Origin: Sepioteuthis lessoniana
Lineage: Eukaryota; Mollusca; Cephalopoda; Myopsida; Loliginidae
Assembly (NCBI GenBank): GCA_963585895.1
Contig: OY757939.1
Location: forward strand, 22,488,371-22,552,370
DNA length: 64,000 nucleotides
Reading direction: 5' to 3'
Position numbers and translations under genes: made by a program. Positions 54,265 to 64,000 of this stretch are shown in pieces. Below the pieces are notes generated by a model, which saw nothing but the letters and a program-made list of their open reading frames with translations, was not told the origin of the DNA and searched no databases. The stretch's first letter is position 1, and every line of letters begins with the position of its first letter.

Positions 54265-54725
54265 TACTTGTGTAATGAACAACCCCCTAATTTTTGCAAC
54301 AAAAATGTTTGTATTATTTACTGCATGTAATGAATGGCCCCTAACATTTGGCTATGCTAGTCTACAAAAATATTTCTTCAACATCCAATAACAAAGCAAA
54401 AACATTCAAACACTTTCAAAATTACTGTAATACAAACAAAATCAATGCAGTACTGTAAATAAACAAAGGCTTTTAGTTTAGATGATGTGTTTATATAACT
54501 TTGTTTACTATTTACAAAATTTGTACATCATATTATATGCACAGTTGTTATAAGTAGTAAATAATGTTTAGTAAAAACTTCATTATCTTAACTAATAGCT
54601 TTCGTTTAGGTATAGGCTATGCAGAGACACTTTGGATCAAAATTATGACAGTGTTAGGCTGAGAAACAAGGTAAGCTTCCATGTTACAAAAATATATTTT
54701 GTGTAATGAATGACCCCTTAGTTTT
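54265..54725 (+). repeat. Unclassified repeat R6, copy 2
   Basis: A motif like GTAATGAATGGCCCCTAA recurs three times in direct orientation (near 54274, 54328 and 54705) around a body that matches the reverse of 9783-10395. No open frame. Confidence 0.7.
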
Positions 54726-54899
54726 GTGGTGAAAAACTGGTCTTAAAAAGTTGCTCTGTACTCGTGTACATGGTTTGTTTGTGGGTTTTTTTTTTTGGGG
54801 GGGAGGGGGGTTCTAAGCTTTAATTATAATCATGTTCATTTCAAGTCTTTCCCGTCAATTGAAAGATTTCATTGTTTTTTTTGTTTTGTTTTTGTCTAA

Positions 54900-55935
54900 T
54901 GTCCTGATTCTTTCCTTTTTTGTTTTATTCCCTTCTGATTCCCTCAATTTTTTGTTTTATTCCTTTCTCATTCCCTCATTTTTGTTTTCCTTTCTTATTC
55001 TGTCTTTTTTTTTTTTTTTTTTTTTTTTTATTCCTTTCTCATTCCGTCCTCTTTTTTTTTTATTCCTTTCTCATTCCATCCTTCTTCTTTTTTTTAATTC
55101 CTTTCTCATTCCGTCCTTTTTTTTTTTATTCCTTTCTCATTCCGTCCTTTTTTTTTTTTATTCCTTTCTCATTCCGTCCTTTTTTTTTTTTTATTCCTTT
55201 CTCATTCCGTCCTTTTTTTTTTTTTTTTATTCCTTTCTCATTCCGTCCTTTTTTTTTTTTTTTTATTCCTTTCTCATTCCGTCCTTTTTTTTTTTATTCC
55301 TTTCTCATTCCGTCCTTTTTTTTTTTCATTCCTTTCTCATTCCGTCCTTTTTTTTTCATTCCTTTCTCATTCCGTCCTCTTTTTTTTATTCCTTTCTCAT
55401 TCCGTCCTTTTTTTTTTATTCCTTTCTCATTCCGTCCTTTTTTTTTTTATTCCTTTCTCATTCCGTCCTTTTTTTTTTTTATTCCTTTCTCATTCCGTCC
55501 TTTTTTTTTTTTATTCCTTTCTCATTCCGTCCTTTTTTTTTTTTATTCCTTTCTCATTCCGTCCTTTTTTCTTTGTTTTATTCCTTTCTCATTCCATCCT
55601 TTTTTTTTCTTTTTGTTTTATTCCTTTCTCATTCTATCCTTTTTTTTCTTTGTTTTATTCCTTTCTCTTTCCATCCTTTTTTTCTTTTTGTTTTATTCCT
55701 TTCTCATTCTATCCTTTTTTTCTTTTTGTTTTATTCCTTTCTCTTTCCATCCTTTTTTTCTTTTTGTTTTGTTCCTTTCTCATTCCCTTATTTTTGTTTT
55801 ATTCCTTTCTTATTCCGTTTTTTTTTTATTATTATTATTATTATTCCTTTATCATTTCGTCTTTTTTTTTTTTTGGTTCCTTTCTCATTCTCCTTATTTT
55901 TGCTTTATTCCTTTTTTATTCCGTCCTTTATTTAT
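54900..55935. repeat. T-rich minisatellite, about 29-33 bp unit
   Basis: The unit is ATTCCTTTCTCATTCCGTCC followed by 8-17 T, about 30 copies. Later units have CCATCC or CTATCC and TTTCTTTGTTTT spacers. The long Phe/Ser-rich frames across it are artefacts of the repeat. Confidence 0.95.
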
Positions 55936-55974
55936 TTATTTTTTTTTTTGTTCCCTTTTTGAATTCATGAAACT

Positions 55975-56388
55975 ATAACTAAACAAATTATTATTAGATA
56001 GGAATACTTGAAACTGTATGCAAATTATTTGTTTTAAGTTACTTGAAGCTATAATTAGCTACTAAGGATTATTATTAATTGAAATCATAGATGTTTTCAA
56101 AAAGTTGGTATTATATAAAGATACTGAAAACCATATATGTGTAAACAAATAATATTAAATAGGTATAGTTACTTTAAAATATGATTGTTTATAAACTATT
56201 AGTATTTGATTGAAATACTTGATACCATATCAGTGTGTGCAAACAAATCATTATAGACAAATAAAAATGAAGTGCAATGAAATATTGAAAATATAGTTAT
56301 TACAATTAAATATTTACAAATGAATTAAATTTTGACATTGAATAACCCATAAAGAATTTGTATGCCACAAAACAAATAAACCAATCCA
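55975..56388 (+). repeat. LH element 3' half with internal repeat core
   Basis: The core has AATACTTGAAACTGTATGC, TTACTTGAAGCTATAATTAG and ATACCATATCAGTGTGTGC. The tail is GACATTGAATAACCCATAAA then TGCCACAAAACAAATAAACC. The head was presumably replaced by the adjoining minisatellite. Confidence 0.78.
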
Positions 56389-56389
56389 A

Positions 56390-56798
56390 CTTTCTTCTCT
56401 CCTCAACTTTCTCTCAGCTAATCTCAACTTAAAACTTTAAACCTTTCTTTAACTACTTTTTAAAAATTTTATTTCTTTTTAAATATTTCTTGTTTTACCT
56501 CATATAACTCACTTGCTAAATCACTTTTAAATACACATATTATTTATTTCATTCTCTTTCTTTCACTCAATCATTATAATACCCACACCAACTTCTCTCA
56601 TGTTTCTTTGATTCTTTCAATAAATAAATTTTTAAAAAACCCTGCTCACATAAACAATTTACATGACTGTTTCTCATTATAATGTGATGGACAAGTTTGA
56701 AAGCAGATCCACAATCTATGCTTGAATATTTATGATAGTATATTTACTCTCATCCACTAAAATTACATAAGTGTACTCACCAATTCTAGCTTATTATA
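56390..56798. other. Unannotated AT-rich sequence
   Basis: No exon, repeat family or terminal inverted repeat was recognised. Confidence 0.5.
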
Positions 56799-56806
56799 TC
56801 TTAGAT

Positions 56807-57029
56807 CAGTCATGAGCAAACTGTGGCCTGTAGGACTTAAGATCTTTTTGCCAAAGAGGAAAAAAAATCAACTTATCTAAGGAAGATTTTTATGTATATG
56901 GTCTTCTTTCATAAAAATGTTTCAGGTGCCTTCAATGAAAAATTATGAATTTTTTTTAGTAGTAGTGTGACCTATCTGATGGATCATGTCTCATGCATCC
57001 CAATTCTCAAAAAAGGTTGTCTATGCCTG
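56807..57029. mobile_element. hAT-type MITE with perfect 8-bp target duplication
   Basis: TCTTAGAT flanks the element at 56799-56806 and 57030-57037. The ends are CAGTCATGAGCAAACTGTGG at the left and TTGTCTATGCCTG at the right (inverse CAGGCATAGACAA). The CAG start, AGCAAACT motif and 8-bp duplication are hAT hallmarks. At 223 bp it has no transposase. Confidence 0.88.
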
Positions 57030-57039
57030 TCTTAGATTG

Positions 57040-58175
57040 ACACTATTGTGTGCATGTGTACACACACCTAAAATATTCAAATTATGAACTTCTGAAATTT
57101 TTTGTCTGATCATGTTCTGGAATAATAACAACTTAGCATAAAATAAGCCAACAAGTACTGAGATACCAACCAACTTCTTTTCATCTCATCCCTTCAACAT
57201 GGAAATTGTAGAGCTTACATGTTTTGATTACTATTCTGCGAGCATGCTCAAACCCTTTTTGTATGATAATAGGCTTGAATCTTATCAATTGACTTAACTT
57301 CTATTAATAACCTCTTCTGCTTTTTCTCAGTCAGTAAGAAGCTTCCTATTTTCGATAGAGCTGCTTAAACAATCTAATGTAGCATACCAGCAGGACATTT
57401 TTCCAATGTGCTATGGACTAGTTCCATATTTGTTTTTGCATAGCTTTCATTTTTGATCAAGTTCCAAGTATTTCTATCTGTTGTATCACTGCATGTGGAA
57501 ATAATAATAATATTAAAAACAGTACAGAAAGATTGTATGCATTTTTATTTTTGCATTACATGTTATATTATAATGATGTGAATCTGGAAACATACCATAT
57601 ACCAGCAGTCAATGACTTGGGTACCAGCACCAGTACACATACCACTACTCTGAGTAGTGCTGCATAGAGGAATATAATGCTGACATACTTTGATTCCTAT
57701 CACAGTAAATTGGATTTAAAACAGCTCAAATAGATTTTTTAACGGAAAACTTTTGCTGTGATGGGGTTAATTTGACCACAAATGTAAAATAATCAGTCTA
57801 ATGATTACATTGCTTAGTCCATGATGCATCAGCACATTCCTGGTTTATAGATTTCTGCTCGGTTTACAGTTTTGTTCTTCATTGCAATTACTCCAAGTTT
57901 CACTTTTTGATACAGTTCTGGCTCCTTTTCCTATCACTTTTCAATATTGTAGACGTGGGGTTTTGTTTTTTTTGTTTGTTTTTTTTTTAAGTATCAAATC
58001 ATATGGGTCCTAGTCTAACATGTGCTAAATTTTTCAAAAGGAGAAAAGCTGTTTAAATTAAAAGTGGGGGGGAAAAAAAACTTGGTTTGTAATTTTTGTA
58101 AGTATTGAATTTGCTTCTTCAAGTTAGTGATCATTAGATATTTGAATCATGGACATTGTTCCTGAAGGTGGATGT
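57040..58175. other. Unannotated flank or intron sequence
   Basis: Mixed AT-rich sequence with T and G homopolymers near 57970 and 58065. No exon encoding further RS sequence was seen. Confidence 0.5.
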
Positions 58176-58179
58176 TTGT

Positions 58180-58274
58180 TCTGTAAGTTGGGGACCATAG
58201 TCAAGGGTGACCCAAAGGCTCTTTTTTCGACACCTACTACTCCAAGGTGTAGGGGAGGGTGCAACTCCTTCAAA
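58180..58274 (-). repeat. SINE-B 3' fragment
   Basis: It has GTTGGGGACCATAGTCAAGG, GTGACCCAAAGGCTC and CTCCAAGGTGTAGGGGAGGG. Confidence 0.82.
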
Positions 58275-58279
58275 TGAAG

Positions 58280-59515
58280 ATTAGGTTATGAAAGAAAACA
58301 TTGATAGTATCTTTAGACCAGGGCTTCTCAAATATTTTTGTTGATACCAAATTTCTAACCAAATTTAATTTTCATTCACCCCCAAATCAATTAATTGAAT
58401 GCTGCCAACATTTTTTCCACACTAAACAGTAGCTCTCTGAAACTAGTAGACAGTGATCAAAAAATTAATTTTTCTTGAAATTAAAAAATAAAACACTTAT
58501 GATAAGTATAAAAAATAGAATGAGACTTAACTGAACTGTAGATTTTTACTTGAAAAAGGCCTTTTGATTTTTCATTCTATGTCTGTCTTATTCATTTCAA
58601 ATGAGTGCTGCCAGATAAAAGGAGTTCTTTCTCTGAAATCTCTACAATGGAATGTAATCTCCCTCATGCTTTGATTCTCATTCAGTTCACTGAAAAATCA
58701 TTTTATTAAGTAATGATATTCTGAAAAGAATGAAATATTTTTAAAATCCTCATATTCAGGATAAAATAAATATGTAAATATTTATTTGTAACTTTTTTTT
58801 TTTTTTCCTTTTTCTCAAGTTATTCAAACTGAAATCAAAATTATATTTTTGCTTGATGTATTATTACATAGTTAAACATATTTTTATCTGTAGACGTATC
58901 TTATCATTCATGTACAATCATGAATTTGTTCTGCTCTGTTACTTATTGATTTACTTTTATTTGGTCATATTTGACTGAAAGGCTTCTTTTTTTTTTTCTC
59001 TCTCCTTTTCTTTCTTCCTTTTATCTTTTCTTTTTTTTTTTCTTTCTATAAATCAGGCTGACATGCATCACAGTTGCTTGTTTTGAGCTTAATGGAGATG
59101 TTTTCCTTGGCTTTGCTTGTTCAGTTGACTTGCATGATTTACTTTGGATTCATATCAAAACTTGTTAGTACAACAGATAAAATGGGAGATGAATATTTGT
59201 TTGATGCGGTCTTCTTCCTGTAGAACTTTTTCCTATGATTATGACAGGAATTCATATAAATTTTGTTTATTAACCATTATGCATAAAAAAAACACCAGTA
59301 AGAACAAAAAGGTCTTAGCTATTTCTTCAACTGGGATATCATTAACATCCATTAAAGCTCTTAACTGCTCTGAATAATTTTTAAAAAAAGATCAACAACT
59401 CTTGTGGGATTTCTCTTGTTCTAATATATGGATAACAAGTATATGTGCTTTTTCTTTCTTTATATACATATGCTTCCTCCCCACTCTCTCTCTCATATAC
59501 ACACATGCAGACCCC
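58280..59515. other. Unannotated sequence, one possible hAT end
   Basis: CAGGGCTTCTCAAATATTTT at 58319-58338 resembles a hAT left end, but no matching right end was found. T/C-rich tracts lie near 58795 and 58985. The frame at 59144-59377 shows no recognisable protein. Confidence 0.4.
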
Positions 59516-59518
59516 CCT

Positions 59519-59523
<5 letters not shown>

Positions 59524-59558
<35 letters not shown>
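59524..59558. repeat. (CA)n microsatellite
   Basis: CA run of about 17 units abutting the 3' end of a reversed SINE-C. Confidence 0.95.
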
Positions 59559-59559
<1 letters not shown>

Positions 59560-59796
59560 ATGCAACACAAGGTCTATTCTTGAGCAAAATTTTACAGGTT
59601 TGAATTTAGTTTTCCTTCTCCTAGATCAGTTGTTATAACAAGGTTAAAGAGCCAGTCTGCCCAACTATTTACCCATTAGTTGGATTCATACTTTTCCCAA
59701 GAGTATTAATGCAATGTGAAATACAAATAGCCTGTCCAGAATTTAAACTCAAGTTGCTGTGTCCATTTTTTATGACAATAACTATTACACTATGAG
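59559..59796 (-). repeat. SINE-C copy
   Basis: In reverse: GATGCAACACAAGGTC, GGTTTGAATTTAGTTTTCC, GCCCAACTATTTACCCATTA, GGATTCATACTTTTCCC and TAAACTCAAGTTGCTGTGTC. It is flanked by (CA)n and a (CA)n(TA)n tract at 59800-59872. Confidence 0.85.
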
Positions 59797-59802
59797 CGCG
59801 CG

Positions 59803-59877
<75 letters not shown>

Positions 59878-59879
59878 AT

Positions 59880-60660
59880 GATTGCCACATCTTGACATGA
59901 TAGCTGTTTTTATCACCAAAATTACAACTCAAACATCCTGATTAATAACTAATCCAAATTGTGAAAAATACACAAGATGTGTAAGATAAGGTAATAAGAC
60001 ATCTGTACATTGTTGGATTATAGTGACATACACTTGATCACTAATGGCACTCACTGGGTCTACATTGCTGCAGCCCGGTGACAAACATAGCAGGATAACT
60101 GATGAATATGCAAACTGCAGGTTTTATTTCAGAGGACCTCCTCTTAGACTTTTCTTGTCAAAATTTACCTACAAGTCAGCAGAGGTTTGATACTGGAGCT
60201 TCCTTCTCCAGTTCTGATTTTGAAGTTAACTTCTAGAAGAGTTGGCTTCATTGCAGATTTGTCATTAAACTAGAACCCCTTCTCCTCCACAACCGCTGAG
60301 CAAAAATGATTGAAAATCAGATCTTTCAACATCAAGAATAAAATCAATCCCAAAAATTATTAAACAAAATCATACCCCCCTCCAAAAAAAACAAACAATG
60401 CAACTCCCAAGGGTCAACCAAAACTCTAAATTGATGCAATAGTATAGAAAGTAAAGATATATTGAAACTGACAACATAATTGCAAACCTCAGTCTAGCAG
60501 ATATATTAAAAAGATATAAGATACATCTGTGAAACAAGACCATCTGCAAAACATACCTGTGAAGCAAAATTTGCCTCTTAATCTTTGACTTGCACTCTAC
60601 CAATTCATATAAATCAAAATATTTACCAACAAAGTATTCACTTACTAATCATATACATAA
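59880..60660. other. Unannotated sequence
   Basis: No exon. A trace of the shared LINE tail block (TTTGGCATTAAATAACCCAT) occurs at 60667-60686. Confidence 0.5.
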
Positions 60661-60826
60661 ACAAGATTTGGCATTAAATAACCCATTAGATATATATTAA
60701 AAACAATTATTTTTAAAATGCAAACTGCATAAAAGCATAGGGGGTCTACAGGGGATAAATTTACAAGTTTGCATTTATAGTTCCCTTTGTAACAGCAGAA
60801 AAAAAATTGTTGGGTCATATAGATTA

Positions 60827-62096
60827 TTCAATAAGTCCTGGGCCTGACATATAGATGGTGCCTCTAATAAAAAAAAAAATCCATATGATTTTTATAAAGT
60901 ACTAACTTTCAAATGGCATGTGTCTAAATTTAAGCCCAATTGGATTATTAGTATACAAATTAGTTACTTAAGTGAAGCTACTGTTGCAAATTTTCAAAAC
61001 AATGGGAAAATCTGAATTTCATGTGCTGATAAAACTTTGCTTTCTGATGGTGGGGAAATACTGTTCAAGCAAAGCAATGGCTTGATAAGTGTTATTTGGA
61101 CTCTGTTCCGTTGGAAACAACGGTTAAGAGGTGGTATGCTGACTTTAAACACAGTTGAATGCTGCTGAACACTCAGGTCGCCCTAATTAGGCAGTTGTCA
61201 CTGAAAACACCAAAAAACTCCACAAACTCGTTTTTGCTGATTGTAAATTGAAGTTGCATGAGATAGCAAAAGAGTTGAAGATATCAGAAGGCAGTGTATT
61301 CACCATTTTACATAAACATTTGTCAATGAGAAAGCTGTGTTCAAAATGGGTGCTGCCTTTGCTCTCAGTCGATCAAAAATAATGATGTGTTGATGATTCA
61401 GAACATTGTTTACAACTGTTTCAATGCAGCAAAAAGGAATTTTTGCATAAATATATGACAATGGATGAAACATGGATGATTCACCACTTCATTCCAGAGT
61501 CAAATTAGCAGTCAGCTGAGTGGATAGCAGCAAATGAAAGCTGTCTAAAGCGACCACAGACGCAAACATCAGCAGGCAAGGTTTTGGTCTCTGTATTTTG
61601 GGATGCGCAAGGTATTTTGTTCATCAATTACCTTAAGAAAGGAAGAACCACCAATAGCGAATATCAGATAGCATTATTGGTGTGTTTGAAGGAAGAAATC
61701 GCCAAAAAACAGACACAAATGAAGACGAAAAAAGTGCTCTTTCACCAGGACAATCCACCATGTCACAAGTTGATCATAACGATGGCAAAACTACATGAAT
61801 AACACATTGAATTTCTTCTGGACCCACCCTATTCTCCAGATCTGGCTCCCAGCAACTACTGGCTATTTGTAGACCTCAAAAGAATGCTTCTGGGAAAGAT
61901 TTGACTACAATGAAGAAGTGATATTGGAAACTGAGGCATATTTTGAGGCCAAAGACAAATCTTTCTACAAAAAAGATATCAAATTGTTAGAGAAGTCTTG
62001 GAATCAGTGTCTCACCCTAGAAGGAGACTATGTTGATCAATAAAGTTGAACTTTGCTTAAAAGTTGTTTTATTAGTTACACCCAGGACTTATTGAG
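60827..62096 (+). mobile_element. Mariner transposon, full length, inactivated
   Basis: TTCAATAAGTCCTGGGCCTG at the left is mirrored by CCAGGACTTATTGAG at the right, with TA at 60825-60826. The length of about 1.27 kb is normal for mariner. Conceptual translation shows HEIAKELKISEGSVFTIL (helix-turn-helix), TMDETWMIHHF (first catalytic Asp), LFHQDNPPCH (second Asp), PPYSPDLAPSNYWLF (third Asp region) and FYKKDIKLLEKSWNQC, then LEGDYVDQ. These are the D,D34D signatures. Stops and frameshifts, notably near 61110-61170 and 61800-61910, break the reading frame. Confidence 0.93.
61584..61802 (+). pseudogene. Mariner transposase, longest intact segment
   Basis: Reads from SVFWDAQGILFINYL through EYQIALLVCLKEEI to VLFHQDNPPCHK and stops at 61800. 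It carries the second catalytic Asp. The continuation (EFLLDPPYSPDLAPS) is in frame just after the stop, so a single nonsense change ends this segment. Confidence 0.88.
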
Positions 62097-62099
62097 TGA

Positions 62100-62615
62100 T
62101 GTGTTATGATCTGTCCAAAAATACTGGCCATTTAAATGAATGAACAATGTGGATCTAACCAAAAAGATTTAGATGTTTTTAGCGATGTTAATGATGCATA
62201 TAATCTTTTTCATAGAAGAAAATATTTTAAAAAACAATTCTATTTTAAACATATTTTTATGAAAATGCTGAATTCTAAAATATCCCTTTTTCTAATAGGT
62301 TATAAAATGTCTTTAGAAAAAAAGATTATTTAATAATGAAAAGAAAAATATGGAATTTAAAAAAGAAAGAAAAATCATGAAAAAGTAAAATTTAAGTCCA
62401 GTACCAGAAATTTTAATCTTTTTCATGGTAACAGATTTTTTAATTAATAAAATAAAATTATCATTAATGAAAGATCTTGCTTTTACTGAAGAGATCTTGG
62501 ATCTTCATTTTTTAAAGTCAGTTTCAGTATTGCTTGGTATTTGTTGCCGTAGGTTACTATATGAACCAATATACACAAAAAATGTTTGTGCAAACTTAGA
62601 GATTTGTAACCTAAT
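62100..62615. other. Unannotated AT-rich sequence
   Basis: A-rich runs and short frames without recognisable protein features. Confidence 0.5.
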
Positions 62616-62621
62616 ATTTGT

Positions 62622-63690
62622 CTGCCCAGTCAGCTGAGGCTATCTAATACACCAACTGCTTCTCTGCAGAGGGATAAGACCCACCACCCCACCCAACGAG
62701 TGTCCTGATATGACGCTAAACAATCTGAGGCTCCAGTAATGCTTGAGCTTTAGTGAATGCAGAGTACCCCTTCATTGCCGTCTCTCCCAGGTCCTCTCTG
62801 TCTCGGAGTGGTAGTTCCTGATAAGAGTACTATCTATGGGTTAAATAGAATTAAACTGTAGTTTGAGTTTACTTGTTTTGGCATTTAAACTACATGTTTA
62901 CGCTGAATTGGATTGTTTAAAATAGAACTGTTTTGACCTCTAAACTGTGTACTTATGCTAAACTGAATTATCTGAAATAAAATTTACTCTGTGTATTGCC
63001 CAGTCAGCTGAGGTGGTAGAATACATTGACTGCACCCTCTGCAGTGGGTTAAGGAACCTCCCACCCCACCCAACGTGTGTCCAGGATATGACACTAAACA
63101 ATCTGATGGTGAGGTTCCAGTGATGCTGGGGCTTTAGGGAATGTAGAGCACCTCTTCATTGCCATTGCTCCCAGGTCCACTCCAGCACGGAATGGTAGCA
63201 CCTGATAGGGCCCTATCTATGGGTAAAATAGAATTAAGCTGCATACTTATGCTAAACTGAATTGTTTAGTATAGAACTGTTTTGACATTTAACCGTGTGT
63301 AAACAAAATCTATACTAAACTGAATTGTTTGAATTAGAACTGTTTGACTAAACTGAATAGCTTGAAATAGAAATATTTTTGACTATTAAACTGTGTACTT
63401 ATGCTAAACTGAACTGCTTGAAATAAAACTGTTTTTAACATTGAAACTGTACTTATGCTAAACTGAATTGTTTAATATAGAACTGTTTTGACATTTAACC
63501 ATGTGTGAAGAAAATCTATACTTATACTAAACTGAATTGTTTGAAATAGAAATGTTTTTGACAAACTGTGTACTCATGCTAAATTGAATTGTTTGAAATA
63601 GAACAGTTTATTTGTATAAAAATGGATTGGGCATTAAATAACCTACAAAGATTGATATACCATAAAACCTAAACAACCTACCAACCTAAT
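62622..63690 (+). repeat. Two LH heads in direct tandem with expanded core and a tail
   Basis: TGCCCAGTCAGCTGAGG occurs at about 62622 and again at 62998. Each starts an LH head (CTCTGCAGAGGGATAAGACC and CTCTGCAGTGGGTTAAGG; CACTAAACAATCTGATGG). The second is followed by repeats of CTTATGCTAAACTGAATTG and TTTGAAATAGAACTGTTTT, about 7-8 imperfect units. The tail is GGGCATTAAATAACCTAC then ACCATAAAACCTAAAC. Confidence 0.85.
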
Positions 63691-64000
63691 ATTTATGATC
63701 TTCTCATGTCCATTCTTCCCATTAAAAAATATTTCAAGAATTAAAGGTATGTTTGTATTTATAGTTTATTGATACTTTTCTCGTGTAAATTGTATTTAAC
63801 TCTGATAGAGTAAATTATATTTTTTAATCTAATATTGAATTTATTTGGTGGTGAATAGAAATTATATTTGCTTACAAAGGGGTGAGGATGTATCAAATAA
63901 AAAAGATTTCAGATAAACTGATCTATATTATATTGATTGGTTTCAGTGTAGAATAACGCTGCAACAATACAAACATCTTAGCTTTTTATTTTTTATGCTT
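63691..64000. other. Unannotated sequence to window end
   Basis: AT-rich; nothing recognised. Confidence 0.5.

Noticed and set aside
54832-55978. Open frames of 352 and 376 residues rich in Phe and Ser
   Set aside because: They are translations of a T-rich minisatellite. Repeat units, not codons, are conserved, and composition is not that of a protein family.
58319-58700. hAT element starting CAGGGCTTCTCAAA
   Set aside because: No matching right end or target duplication could be found.
53719-64000. Further RS exons or a 3' UTR
   Set aside because: No splice-flanked RS-coding stretch and no polyadenylation signal near the exon were seen. The region is mostly repeats.

Overview
This is eukaryotic nuclear DNA from a large, AT-rich, repeat-laden animal genome. 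It contains part of one intron-rich gene on the + strand. All else I can support is transposable-element, satellite or simple-repeat sequence in its introns and downstream flank. Codon usage, GT-AG introns of 1 to 10 kb, tRNA-headed SINEs, a jockey-like LINE with an RNase H domain, mariner and hAT elements and many (TA)n tracts fit an invertebrate such as a chelicerate, another arthropod or a mollusc. I cannot settle the phylum from sequence alone.

The gene is a PPIG/NKTR (Moca-cyp)-type RS cyclophilin, a nuclear peptidyl-prolyl isomerase with a long Arg/Ser tail linked to splicing factors. Eleven exons are visible: 3660-3767, 6058-6102, 9591-9678, 10659-10688 and 16322-16467 (cyclophilin fold), 20577-20754 (Ser-rich then Lys-rich linker), 22003-22128 and 30677-30785 (conserved RPEEIP and GRKIKGRG motifs), then 35771-36594, 43015-43056 and 52989-53714 (TPPHW motif and RS/RD tail). 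All eleven join in one open frame of about 807 codons. The first exon or exons (start codon and first beta strands) lie upstream of the window. The 3' end is ambiguous: the last exon either splices at 53714 or stops at a TAA just beyond it.

The introns hold recurrent repeat families, named here for convenience. SINE-A and SINE-B have tRNA-like heads; SINE-C also looks tRNA-headed. 'LH elements' have a head resembling the LINE 5' UTR, a variable repeat core and a LINE-like tail. There is a degenerate, near full-length jockey-like LINE at about 24.3-30.2 kb and a 5'-truncated relative on the minus strand at 39.4-41.0 kb. Other LINE relics lie at 7.6-9.4, 13.3-13.8, 19.4 and 35.5 kb. There is a 1.27-kb mariner at 60.8-62.1 kb, a second mariner shell at 6.3-9.5 kb, several foldback MITEs and a hAT MITE with a perfect 8-bp target duplication. 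A 4.4-kb CT-rich minisatellite fills 44.9-49.3 kb, and a T-rich minisatellite lies at 54.9-55.95 kb.

No bacterial-type system, CRISPR array or second host gene was found. The most interesting signals are the apparent LINE/LH/SINE-A partnership through shared termini, the giant pyrimidine array inside an intron of a splicing-related gene, hammerhead-like cores in dispersed repeats, and an expanded RDRGS repeat in the RS tail.
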